Shown here piece after piece: positions 19,170-27,967 of a DNA stretch of 52,243 nucleotides. This stretch comes from Myxococcales bacterium (lineage in GTDB: Bacteria; Myxococcota_A; Polyangia; Polyangiales; SLQV01). The position numbers were made by a program, and so were the translations under genes. Every line of letters starts with the position of its first letter. The first letter of the stretch is position 1. The notes under the pieces are model-generated. The model was not told where the DNA came from and did no database searches. It worked only from the letters and a program-made list of their open reading frames with translations. The stretch lies in the NCBI GenBank assembly GCA_007124745.1, contig SLEO01000007.1, forward strand, positions 1 to 52,243, given 5' to 3'.

Positions 19170-20239
19170 TGGAAACGCTCCCGCTCCCGGCGGAGGCCAA
19201 GACCGAGCGCCACGTTGAGCTCGGAGGAGCTTTCTCGGAAGGCCTCGACATCGTTGACCTTCGCACTGAAATCAACGCCCGCGCTTGCATCGAGCAGGCG
19301 CACATCGCAGCCCGCCCGTTCAGCGATGGCACCCAGCAGACCGTAGAGCCGGCCGGAGCCTCCAGAGAGCTGGATGCTCTGCAAGCGTTTGTCGACGGCG
19401 GTCGCCAGGTAGAAATCTAGGGTCCGCTGTATTTCACCTGCGAGCTCTTCGGCGGCCTGTGCCAGGGCTTCGCGGATGGAAGGGTTCGCGACGCCGCCCG
19501 ACTCGCGCGTGCACTTGAGCCGTTCCGCTTCGTCGCGGCTGACTCCGAGCTGCCGCTGAAGGGCTTCGGTCACGCGGTCGCCGCCAGTGGTCACGTCGCG
19601 GGTGAACGCGCTTGTGCCCTCTGCGATCACGTTCAGCGTCGTGAGCGACGCACCGATGTGCACGAGAGCCGTGTGCTCACTCGCCTTAATGCCCGCCGGC
19701 AGCGTCCTTGAATACAGATTCTGCAGCGCGAACGCATCGAGATCGATCACCTTAGGCTTGAGGCGAGCCTCTGAGGCGAGATTGGAAAGATCGCGAATCT
19801 CGTCTTTCTTGGCCGCCACCAGAAGCACATCCATCTGCCCCTGGCCCGGCCGGCTGGCGAGCACTTCGTAGTCGATCTGCACCTCCGAGAGCGCGAACGG
19901 GATGTGCTGCTCCGCCTCCCAAATCGCTTGCTCCTGAAGCTCTTCGGGGCTCATCAGCGGTATCGATATTTTCTTGATGATGACGCCATGTCCGCTAACG
20001 CGAAGGGCTACTTCGCGATGCTTGCGGCCGTCGAACAAGCGCTCTAGCGCTTCAACGACCGCACCCGAGTTCATGATGTGGCCGTCGACGATGCTCTGCG
20101 CAGGCAAGCGCTCGATGCCCCAACGCACGACGCGTGGACGCTCCTTCGGGCCTCCTTCGAACTCGCACATCTTCACCGAAGAGCTGCCGATGTCGACACC
20201 CACGAGGTAGCGGCCTTCGTCTTTGTTGCGGAACCACAC
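19166..20239 (-). CDS. pilM: Type IV pilus assembly protein PilM
   Basis: VGVDIGSSSVKMCEFEGG, IPLMSPEELQEQAIWEAEQHIPFALSEVQIDYEVL, QLSGGSGRLYGLLGAIAERAG; actin-like fold motifs. Confidence 0.93.
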   Translation of the reverse strand: MWFRNKDEGRYLVGVDIGSSSVKMCEFEGGPKERPRVVRWGIERLPAQSIVDGHIMNSGAVVEALERLFDGRKHREVALRVSGHGVIIKKISIPLMSPEELQEQAIWEAEQHIPFALSEVQIDYEVLASRPGQGQMDVLLVAAKKDEIRDLSNLASEARLKPKVIDLDAFALQNLYSRTLPAGIKASEHTALVHIGASLTTLNVIAEGTSAFTRDVTTGGDRVTEALQRQLGVSRDEAERLKCTRESGGVANPSIREALAQAAEELAGEIQRTLDFYLATAVDKRLQSIQLSGGSGRLYGLLGAIAERAGCDVRLLDASAGVDFSAKVNDVEAFRESSSELNVALGLGLRRERERFQ

Positions 20240-20524
20240 TGGCGAGCACCCCGACTTCTGCGGAACCCTCTCCGCTGAGAGCCACTCTATCCCAGTGAGG
20301 CGCGCGCGGTAAAGTTCACAACAACATGGAGACCTTGCGGAGAAGGGGCGACAGCAGCGGCACCGTAGGGGTTCGGCACGCGGTGCGCGGGATGCCTCCC
20401 CTACAAGGTTGTGGACCGCCGGCGTTTGTCAGCCAAAACGAGTTGCGGTAGCCTCCCGTCCGCGGCGGCGCCGCTGGCCGTCTCCAAAGCCCGAGGTCCT
20501 GGCGCGTGTGCTCGACAATCCTGA

Positions 20525-20561
20525 CAGCTCGAGCAGCATGCCTGCCAGCTCGAGCAGCATG
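20525..20561. repeat. 21-bp-spaced direct repeat CAGCTCGAGCAGCATG (2 copies)
   Basis: Copies at 20525-20540 and 20546-20561. Confidence 0.85.
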
Positions 20562-20638
20562 GTTCAGCGTCCTACCAAAGCGCGGCGCTGTGAGCGTTCG
20601 GAACGCGGGCGGCCTTATCCCCTGTATGGGCATCGCCT

Positions 20639-20668
20639 CGACGATGTATCCTCCGACGATGTATCCTC
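20639..20668. repeat. 15-bp tandem duplication CGACGATGTATCCTC
   Basis: Two exact copies, 20639-20653 and 20654-20668, intergenic. Confidence 0.9.
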
Positions 20669-20758
20669 CAGGGTATCCTTGAGAAAAGTTAAGTTATGCA
20701 CGCACAACACCCGAGGAAACGCCAAGCTCACCACGGTGACTTCGAGCCGAAAATAGAG

Positions 20759-22066
20759 ATGCCTGCGTCATTCATACTCCGGTTTCGCGAATACGGCGCT
20801 CTCACGCCTACCGGGCTTGCGCTGATAACGGTGGTAGGCTTGGGGATAAGCGGCACGGCCCCAAAGGCGCATGCCGAACGGATACATCAGGTCGCATCGG
20901 GGCAAACGCCCGCTCAAATTGCATCGAAATACAGCGTATCCGTCCAGAACCTGCTGGCGGCGAACTCGATGAGTCACGGGGATTTCATCCGACCGGGTCA
21001 GTCGCTGCGCGTACCGGAACGCGGCGTGGTCTTCGTGCAGTCCGGCGACAGTCTCTCCACGATTGCCAAGCGTCACGGCGTTTCGGTAGCGGCGCTGGCA
21101 AAGACCAACCGGTTAAGCGACGATTCACTGATCCAGATCGGACAGAAACTGCTCCTACCGGGGTATCAGGCCGCTCACGTTCAGCAGAAAGCCGCCAAGC
21201 GTTGGGGCGAGCCCCGCAAGCCGGGCGTCGCAAAGTTTGTACGGGTCTACCCCCAAGCGACACGCACCGTGCGCCTGGTGGATAACCGGGGCCGCACGCG
21301 GATGGCTGCACGTCGGACGCTGAAAGAGCTATTTCGCGATGGGGCATCGGGCAAGACCATGCTGCCGAATGCGCGGCTGGTGCAGTTGCTCGCACGCGTC
21401 TCCGACCACTTTGGTGGGCGCCCGATTCACATCGTTTCCGGCTATCGGAAACGAGGCGGCTATACGAGCGAAGGCAGCCGTCACACCAACGGTCGTGCCA
21501 TTGACTTTCGCATTCCAGGAGTGCCCAACAAGGAGCTTCGGGATTTTTGCCGGACGCTTCCAGGCGTTGGCGTGGGATTCTACCCCAACAGCACCTTCGT
21601 CCATCTCGATGTCCGCGACGACGGCGCATTCTGGGTGGACGTCTCTCGCCCAGGACAGAAGCCGAGCTACGTCAAGGCCAGCGACTACAAAGAACAGCTC
21701 AAGGCACAACCCTCGAACGACAGCGAAGCGGACGGCCTAAAGAACGCGAAGGCCAACGAAGCCGCGAGCGCCGCCGCCGACGAGGAAGCGCACGCAGAGG
21801 CGGCCCATCTCGATACTGGGGTGGAGGATAGCCCTTCGCGAGCGTCCAAAAGCACAGCGCCCGCCGGGGGTGCGGACGCGCTCGGGGAATCACAAGACAC
21901 CAAACCCTCCGGTTCAACAAAGCGCAACGATGCGCTTCCCGCAAAAGCGCCAGCTAAGCGCAAGAGCACACCCGACCCTATCCAGGAGCCGCCGGGCGCG
22001 CTGGAAGTCGAAGGGGACGCAACGGCCACCAATCGCGTTGATAGCCAGGCATCCGGCGCCATCTAG
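20759..22066 (+). CDS. Double-LysM protein with DUF882 / M15-type peptidase-like domain
   Basis: Two LysM motifs (IHQVASGQTPAQIASKYSVSVQNLLAANSM; VFVQSGDSLSTIAKRHGVSVAALAKTN); HIVSGYRKRGGYTSEGSRHTNGRAIDFRIPGV...FVHLDVRD zinc-site pattern. Confidence 0.82.
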   Translation: MPASFILRFREYGALTPTGLALITVVGLGISGTAPKAHAERIHQVASGQTPAQIASKYSVSVQNLLAANSMSHGDFIRPGQSLRVPERGVVFVQSGDSLSTIAKRHGVSVAALAKTNRLSDDSLIQIGQKLLLPGYQAAHVQQKAAKRWGEPRKPGVAKFVRVYPQATRTVRLVDNRGRTRMAARRTLKELFRDGASGKTMLPNARLVQLLARVSDHFGGRPIHIVSGYRKRGGYTSEGSRHTNGRAIDFRIPGVPNKELRDFCRTLPGVGVGFYPNSTFVHLDVRDDGAFWVDVSRPGQKPSYVKASDYKEQLKAQPSNDSEADGLKNAKANEAASAAADEEAHAEAAHLDTGVEDSPSRASKSTAPAGGADALGESQDTKPSGSTKRNDALPAKAPAKRKSTPDPIQEPPGALEVEGDATATNRVDSQASGAI

Positions 22067-22133
22067 CGCGGAGGCGCTTGCGACGTCTGAACCTTTTAGG
22101 CACTGAAGCCGCGCCGAGCGCAACAACGTCGTG

Positions 22134-22460
22134 CTAGCCCGGGATGATAACGAGGTCATCGGGCTGAAGGCAGGGTGTCACGGCCGGCGCGACGATCACG
22201 CAGCGACCGCCCACGCACACATTGGCCTCACCGCCGCACTCGGGCTGCACACACTGGCCATCCTCAACACAGCGTGCGCCCTCCGGAGCCTCCGGCACCG
22301 AAAGCTGGCGAGTGGCACATGCTGCCTGAAGGAGGGCAACACCCGTCGCAAGCACGAGCCAGGGTCCAACGCGGACTAGGTGTCGGGCGAGGCTAGGTCG
22401 AGCAGCTAGGGTGCTCGCCATGCCTGCAGCGTTCGTTATTTTCCGTGTCGCTGTCATCAC
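22134..22460 (-). CDS. Small hypothetical lipoprotein, Cys-rich
   Basis: LVLATGVALLQAACATRQ lipobox; C-rich C-terminus (CVEDGQCVQPECGGEANVCVGGRC). Confidence 0.6.
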   Translation of the reverse strand: MMTATRKITNAAGMASTLAARPSLARHLVRVGPWLVLATGVALLQAACATRQLSVPEAPEGARCVEDGQCVQPECGGEANVCVGGRCVIVAPAVTPCLQPDDLVIIPG

Positions 22461-22503
22461 TCAAGCCTTGAACTCCCTCTAATGCTACCCCAGCGCTCTT
22501 GTC

Positions 22504-23151
22504 ATGGCTCGGATTGTTCTACTCGGACCGTGTGGTCAGTGGCATCGCTGGGTGGCCGAAACGTTGCTGGCCGACGGCCACACCGTCACGCTTGGGGCAG
22601 TGACACGCGACGATTTGAGCCACTTCGGCGCACTACGGCTCATGCTGCGACAACCTGGACCTGAGGGATCCCTACGGGTGCAGGCTGTCGCGGCGGAGCA
22701 CCTCACCGAGCCTGACCACGACATTTCGATCATCCTTTTGTCGGTGGAGGCGGGTTGCGCTTCCGTAGCCTACCCTTCTGACGCACCGATCCTCAGAACA
22801 CACCTTACGCTGCTCTTTGCCGTCGCTGACCCGGGACCCGACGTCCTGCTTCAAGCACTCCAACCGCTCAGCCGCCGCTTCCGCGGACCGAGCGACACCC
22901 ACACGACCGTCTCGCACACTGAGACAGCTCAGAGCACCCTACTCATCGAGGGCGATTTGGCGCAGCTTGCAAGCTGGGCCGCCCCAGCGCTGCAAGCGCT
23001 GGTGACCGCGCGAGCAGACCGACTTCTTCTTCGCGTGAGTGCCGGACGCTATCTGCGCACCTTCATCGCCACCACACCGATCAAACATGCTATTAAGCCA
23101 CCCACCGCGGACGCCTTAAGCCGCGCGCTTCGGGGACCTGTAACCGTTTAG
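22504..23151 (+). CDS. Hypothetical protein with Rossmann-like N-terminus
   Basis: 215-aa ORF MARIVLLGPCGQWHRWVAETLLADGHTVTLGAV...; no confident family. Confidence 0.6.
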   Translation: MARIVLLGPCGQWHRWVAETLLADGHTVTLGAVTRDDLSHFGALRLMLRQPGPEGSLRVQAVAAEHLTEPDHDISIILLSVEAGCASVAYPSDAPILRTHLTLLFAVADPGPDVLLQALQPLSRRFRGPSDTHTTVSHTETAQSTLLIEGDLAQLASWAAPALQALVTARADRLLLRVSAGRYLRTFIATTPIKHAIKPPTADALSRALRGPVTV

Positions 23152-23198
23152 AGGGGCATTTCACAACATGCCCCCGGGTTCTCGGGAGTGAATCCCGC
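23143..23198 (+). repeat. Two-hairpin dispersed element, copy A
   Basis: accgtttagaGGGGCATttcacaacATGCCCCcgggttctCGGGAgtgaaTCCCGc; matches copy B at 35591-35644. Confidence 0.75.
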
Positions 23199-23236
23199 AG
23201 CACCTTCGGAAGCAGGCACAAATAAGAAGGTGCTGC
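23197..23236. terminator. Perfect 11-bp hairpin between convergent genes
   Basis: GCAGCACCTTC (23197-23207) / GAAGGTGCTGC (23226-23236), 18-nt loop. Confidence 0.6.
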
Positions 23237-23248
23237 TCGGTCGAGCCG

Positions 23249-23428
23249 TCATAGAACGTCGAGAATCACGACGCCGCGCGCGTCATCGTCGTCGTCACGG
23301 CCGTGCTTCGCGGGCGCTTCGTCTTCCACGTGCTCAATGATAGGTAAATGCAGCTCAATGTGCAGCGGGGCGGATTCCCGACGCTTTTCGCGTTCTCTGA
23401 GCTGCTCGATGATGAAGGGGTGAAGCAT
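23249..23428 (-). CDS. Small acidic/basic protein, 59 aa (absent from supplied ORF track)
   Basis: MLHPFIIEQLREREKRRESAPLHIELHLPIIEHVEDEAPAKHGRDDDDDARGVVILDVL*; SD-like AGGGAG 5 nt before ATG; followed by a hairpin at 23197-23236. Confidence 0.7.
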   Translation of the reverse strand: MLHPFIIEQLREREKRRESAPLHIELHLPIIEHVEDEAPAKHGRDDDDDARGVVILDVL

Positions 23429-23761
23429 AAGTACTCCCTAGGTTTGCATACAGAAACGAATCCCCGAAAAACGATACATCGCCCTAACTCCAGGTTAAGC
23501 AACCTGCTGGATTAATCAAGTGCTTAACCTCGCGGGGCCCTCGCGGGCTGACTCATCCTACCCGCTTCGCCGCATCGCTCGAGGTGTGACGCAGTGAAGG
23601 GGGTAGGCGATTCACCTGCTCGGTTCCCAGTAGCGAGCTAGGCTCACTTCGAGGTACTGAACAGTGGCTCTCCGTAAGTAGAGCCTGCGAGAATCAGGCC
23701 AAGTGGTCGCGGTGTGCTCGGTCCCTGGGGCCAGCTCGGTGCGTCGCGCGACTCCCCATCC

Positions 23762-24631
23762 ATGAACGCTCAAGAACGCCCGACAACGCCCCCCTGGTGG
23801 GAATCGCCCGGACAGGTGCTTAAGGCGCACCAGCTTCAGGCTCGAAAGCGCTTTTCGCAGAACTTTCTGGCGGATTGGCGGATCGTCGCGAAGATCGTCG
23901 CGCGAGCTGCCGCCTTTGAGCCAACCCACATCGTAGAGATCGGGCCGGGGCTAGGCATGCTCACCGCGGGTTTAGCCAGCCTTGACCTGCCTCTGCTCGC
24001 CCTAGATATCGATAGGAGCCTCGAAATCAGGCTTCGGGAACTTGAAGCGCGCTACGCGAATCTTACCGTGCGCTTCGCCGATGGAAGCGATTTTTCGTCT
24101 TGGCTCGCGGCGCTGGAAACGCCACCGCTGGTGGTTTCCAATCTTCCCTACGCGCTCAGTGGGCGTTTTCTGCGGGCGACGATGGACCACCACGCTGCTA
24201 TCGCTGGGGCGGTATACATGCTGCAGCGCGAAGTCGCGCTGCGGCTTATGGCGAGGGCTAAAACCCCCGACTACGGCGCCTTGAGCGTGCTGGCGCAGAG
24301 CATGTTCCACGTCAGCCCCGTGGCGACTGCGCGTGCCAGCGCATTTATTCCGCCACCTAAGGTCGACAGCATGGTGGTCGCCTTCGAACCCGTTCCCACC
24401 CTATCAGCGAGCAACTTTCCCGAACTGGTGACCCTCGTGAAGGCTGCATTCGCGCAACGGCGCAAGCTTCTCGTCTCCAATCTCAAAGACCTGGTGCCGC
24501 GACCGCTCCTGAGCGACTGGCTTGCCGCCGAAGGCTTCAGCGCCACCTGCCGGGCGGAGGAGCTAAGCCCGGAGCACTTTCAACGATTGACGCGCTTTTG
24601 CGCCAGCCAAGACCTCACGCGGAGCACCTAA
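23762..24631 (+). CDS. rsmA: 16S rRNA (A1518/A1519) dimethyltransferase
   Basis: KRFSQNFLADWRIVAKIV, VEIGPGLGMLTAGL, LDIDRSLEIRL, VVSNLPYALSGRFL, SAFIPPPKVDSMVVAFEP. Start ATG 23762. Confidence 0.92.
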   Translation: MNAQERPTTPPWWESPGQVLKAHQLQARKRFSQNFLADWRIVAKIVARAAAFEPTHIVEIGPGLGMLTAGLASLDLPLLALDIDRSLEIRLRELEARYANLTVRFADGSDFSSWLAALETPPLVVSNLPYALSGRFLRATMDHHAAIAGAVYMLQREVALRLMARAKTPDYGALSVLAQSMFHVSPVATARASAFIPPPKVDSMVVAFEPVPTLSASNFPELVTLVKAAFAQRRKLLVSNLKDLVPRPLLSDWLAAEGFSATCRAEELSPEHFQRLTRFCASQDLTRST

Positions 24632-24729
24632 AGCCCACCAGGGAGGCAGAGGGTCTACCCTGTTTCGCGCTGATAATGATCGGTAGCGGACATCTGCCAC
24701 GGTGGTTAGGCTTCCGTGTGGCCAGGCTC

Positions 24730-26103
24730 ATGTTTTCAACCCGACACGCGCGCATCCAGGTTGCCGCACTCGCGTCGGTGCTGGCGCTCGGAGAAGGGTG
24801 CGGCACGCCCTACGACCGACCCGGAACCACCGTCGTATCCTCGCGGAGCACCTCAGGTCGCGACACAGGTGCGCAGGCTTCGCAGAAGACGAGCCCGGGG
24901 GCAGCGGGTAGCGCCGAGGCGAGAAGCAATAGCGCCGACGCTGCACACGACGCGTCAGCCGTTCCCTGGGGAATCAGTGCCAGCCACCTCCCCGGAACAG
25001 GTATGCTGTCGGTGGATGAACCCGGTGCGAGGCCGGAGGACGTGCCCGCGCGTACGGATAGCGCGGGCGCCGACCCTATGTGCGTCGCCTTGATTTCCCA
25101 CACGCGCACACCCTCGGCACTTGCAAGCGACCTTCGGCGCGGCGTAGTCCTCGGTGCCGCCCGCACTCAGCGTAGGGTCGTCGAACTTTCGTTGGATTCG
25201 CAGCCGACAAGCGCGCCTCTACCTTGCGCCCTCGGCATCGGACTAAGCGATGCCGTCGCCGCTTGGCACGATTCCGCGCCCGCCTCACCCGCTTCGCGAT
25301 TCGTCGCAGTAGCCCTCAAGGAGCGCGACGGACATCGTGGTGCTTGCGGTGCCATCGAAGGAGGCGGTCACATGCCACCCTTAACGCATCTTCCCGCTGC
25401 AGCGCTGGGACCCAGATGCCGGCACGAAGCCGCACACGTGAGCGTGGTCGACCTCACGCTCGCTACGCAGCGGGGTCGCCTGCGAAGCTGCCTTGCTGAC
25501 CGGGCGGCCGCCGAGGTCAGGCGCGACCGAACCATGACGAGCGTTCGACTCGGCGACCCAACGGACCCCACCCCAGAAGTAGAGAGTGGGACCGATGGCA
25601 GGCCGCCGTTTCGAGAGCTCGTTATCGCCCCGGGCCTTTCGTCGCGAGCCCTCAGCGATGTGCTCAAGGCCGAGCGACGCCGTCACTGGGGTTGGGCGGT
25701 CCTCTTGTCTCTCCCGCCCGATATCGCGCGACTCGTCGCTGCATGGGTTGGGCAGAACGCGCAGAGCGCGCCGGCGCTCACCGTCGCGACGAGTGCGGGT
25801 CGACATCCCGAAGCCCTCGCCGCCGCAGGTGATAGCGACAGCATCACTTGGGCCTCCTCCTTCGCCCCGGCAGCCAGCCACGCGCCGGCAGCCACCTTTG
25901 TCGACGACTACGCCCGTCTCTACCAGGACCTTCCTTCGGAGTTAGCCCTTGCGGGTTGGCAGGCAGCTCAGCTCAGCGGAGGTCTATCGAATATGCCGCG
26001 TTCTTTATTGTTGCCTCTCTTCCTGTGGGAGCATGGCGCTAGCCGCGCCTCGCGCTGCGACGGAGAACGCTTTCACGCGCCCACAACGTCCTGGGGGCCC
26101 TAG
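24730..26103 (+). CDS. Lipoprotein resembling a divergent type I periplasmic-binding protein
   Basis: Lipobox ALGEGC; MCVALISHTRTPSALASDLRRGVVLGA and late TFVDDYARLYQDLPSELALAGWQAAQLSGGL resemble Peripla_BP_6-type segments. Confidence 0.5.
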   Translation: MFSTRHARIQVAALASVLALGEGCGTPYDRPGTTVVSSRSTSGRDTGAQASQKTSPGAAGSAEARSNSADAAHDASAVPWGISASHLPGTGMLSVDEPGARPEDVPARTDSAGADPMCVALISHTRTPSALASDLRRGVVLGAARTQRRVVELSLDSQPTSAPLPCALGIGLSDAVAAWHDSAPASPASRFVAVALKERDGHRGACGAIEGGGHMPPLTHLPAAALGPRCRHEAAHVSVVDLTLATQRGRLRSCLADRAAAEVRRDRTMTSVRLGDPTDPTPEVESGTDGRPPFRELVIAPGLSSRALSDVLKAERRRHWGWAVLLSLPPDIARLVAAWVGQNAQSAPALTVATSAGRHPEALAAAGDSDSITWASSFAPAASHAPAATFVDDYARLYQDLPSELALAGWQAAQLSGGLSNMPRSLLLPLFLWEHGASRASRCDGERFHAPTTSWGP

Positions 26104-26131
26104 CACGCAGGAGACCCACCTCGATATGTAG

Positions 26132-26584
26132 CTAGAGACTCGCGAGGAAAGCCGCCTTGATAGGCGGGACGCGACGCTGCGCTGTGGCGGACAAGGCAGA
26201 GCCTCTCGAACGCGTCATCAACCAGTAGCCTTCGCCTACTTCAAAAAAGGTGAGGCAGGCCTGCCGACTTGTGAGGCGCAGCTCCTGAAGCTTGCCACGT
26301 AGCGTCGACGCGCGGGTCGCGGCGAGGACGGCGGACAGCGGCTGCGCCGCCCATACGAGCGCTTGATCGACGGGCACCCGGCTCGCGTAGTCTACCCACT
26401 CTGCTTCGTCGTCGACGATAACGGCAGCATCGACGCGCGGGCAACAGGACACCAGCGCTTCGAGCGCATCCGTAAAGGTCGTGCGACGGTGGTCTCGTTT
26501 CATCCGTAGCTCGCTCGGCAGTACGGGGGCCGCGTCGAAGCCCCCTCCCAAGGCGGATGCGCCCTCCCAAGACTCAGCACGCAC
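26132..26584 (-). CDS. Roadblock/LC7-like small protein (tentative)
   Basis: 150 aa; TDALEALVSCCPRVDAAVIVDDEAEWVDYASRVPVDQALVWAAQPLSAVLAATR...; overlaps the kinase stop by 11 bp. Confidence 0.5.
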   Translation of the reverse strand: MRAESWEGASALGGGFDAAPVLPSELRMKRDHRRTTFTDALEALVSCCPRVDAAVIVDDEAEWVDYASRVPVDQALVWAAQPLSAVLAATRASTLRGKLQELRLTSRQACLTFFEVGEGYWLMTRSRGSALSATAQRRVPPIKAAFLASL

Positions 26585-27671
26585 GGAAAGCCAGGACCGC
26601 TAGCAGCACCGCTACAACCACCACCAGTCCCAGACCTAGCAACACAACCTTGCCCGAAAGCGGTGGCGGCACAACGGCATCCTCCACGGGCCCGTCAATC
26701 CAAGAGCGCGACGCATCGAAGGCCGCAGAGGCTTCGCTCAGATGAGGCAGGCGCTGGCGAATCTCCGCAACACTGAGCTTCTCGAGGGACGCGTCCTGCA
26801 GGCTCTCAGAATCAAGCCCGCACGCCCGGGCGAAATCAAGGGCAAAGTCTGAAGCTTTCGCGTAGCGTTCGCTCTTCTCTTTCGCGAGACCCCGCTGCAG
26901 CACGGCATCAACCGCCGCCGTAACGCCGCTCGGACCCAGCGCCAGCGCTGCGGGTTGCTCTCGCAACACTTTCATCAGAATCTCTCCGACAGACTCGCCA
27001 TCAAAGGCGACACGACCGCTCAGCGCTTCATACGCAACCGCAGCGAGTGAGAAGATATCCGAGCGACCGTCGATATCTTGGCGGCCACGCGCCTGTTCCG
27101 GCGACATGTAAGCCGGGGAACCCAAGGTTGTGCCAACCCCCGTGAGCTTAGGACCCATTTCGAGCTGCATCTTGACGGAGCCAAAATCCAAGACGCGCAG
27201 ATCGTACTCTTCACCGGCAGGGCACAAGAAGATATTGGCCGGCTTAAGGTCTCGATGAATCAACCCTTGGGCGTGAGCAAAGTCGAGCGCTGAGGCCACT
27301 CGGGCCACAATCTGGATGGTGGCGGCGAGCCCTAGACGCCGGCGCTGCGCCAGTTCCAGGCTGAGTTCGCGACCGTAAAGCCGTTCCATCACCAAGAAGG
27401 GGACCCCCGCTGGTGTCTCCCCCCGTTCGAAAACGCGGATAATATGCGGATGCTTGAGACCCGCCGTCACCTCGAACTCGCGGTCGAAACGCTGCCCATT
27501 CACTGGGTCGGAAGCCAGAAAGCTGTGCATGACCTTGATGGCGACGGGGGGGGCTTCAGGGGCATCCGTCGAGCGAGCCTCATACACTGCGCCCGCGGCA
27601 CCTTCGCCGATGCGGGCAGAGAGCTTAAAACCGCCTAGCGTGCTAAATGGGAGGGTCTTTCTATCGTTCAC
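26574..27671 (-). CDS. Ser/Thr protein kinase with C-terminal TM helix
   Basis: GEGAAGAVYEAR, VAIKVMHS, LIHRDLKPANIFLC, VLDFGSVKM, GSPAYMSPEQARG; C-terminal VVLLGLGLVVVVAVLLAVLAF. Confidence 0.92.
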   Translation of the reverse strand: MNDRKTLPFSTLGGFKLSARIGEGAAGAVYEARSTDAPEAPPVAIKVMHSFLASDPVNGQRFDREFEVTAGLKHPHIIRVFERGETPAGVPFLVMERLYGRELSLELAQRRRLGLAATIQIVARVASALDFAHAQGLIHRDLKPANIFLCPAGEEYDLRVLDFGSVKMQLEMGPKLTGVGTTLGSPAYMSPEQARGRQDIDGRSDIFSLAAVAYEALSGRVAFDGESVGEILMKVLREQPAALALGPSGVTAAVDAVLQRGLAKEKSERYAKASDFALDFARACGLDSESLQDASLEKLSVAEIRQRLPHLSEASAAFDASRSWIDGPVEDAVVPPPLSGKVVLLGLGLVVVVAVLLAVLAFRAC

Positions 27672-27740
27672 GAGGGCGCCCTCAGACTACAGTTGCGGTG
27701 CATCCCAATACCTTGGTTACGCGCGGCATCTTCGCACGAC

Positions 27741-27764
27741 CTACCACACCGGCTACCACACCGG
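27741..27764. repeat. 12-bp tandem duplication CTACCACACCGG
   Basis: Copies at 27741-27752 and 27753-27764, intergenic. Confidence 0.85.
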
Positions 27765-27967
27765 CGAATCGTGTCGGCGGGAAGAATCAGCGTATGATGC
27801 GTCAGAGAGCACATAAGGTTGGCACAAGCTTCCGCACCTACGCGGCACGCTTCAAAAAGTAGCCGAATACTCGCTCCCAAGCCAGGCCCGACGCGAGGCC
27901 CACCGCGCCGCGCGACTAGGGGACTAGGATGCGCCTCGAAGCACCTTGAGCACTCGCTGCTCAAGAT

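Noticed and set aside
23153-23198. Integron attC site interpretation of the two-hairpin element
   Set aside because: Lacks GTTRRRY/RYYYAAC core sites and single long imperfect stem; no integrase nearby.
23266-23502. 78-aa minus-strand ORF MLNLELGRCIVF...
   Set aside because: Overlaps the better small ORF 23249-23428 in another frame; no SD and Ser/Thr-rich out-of-frame composition.
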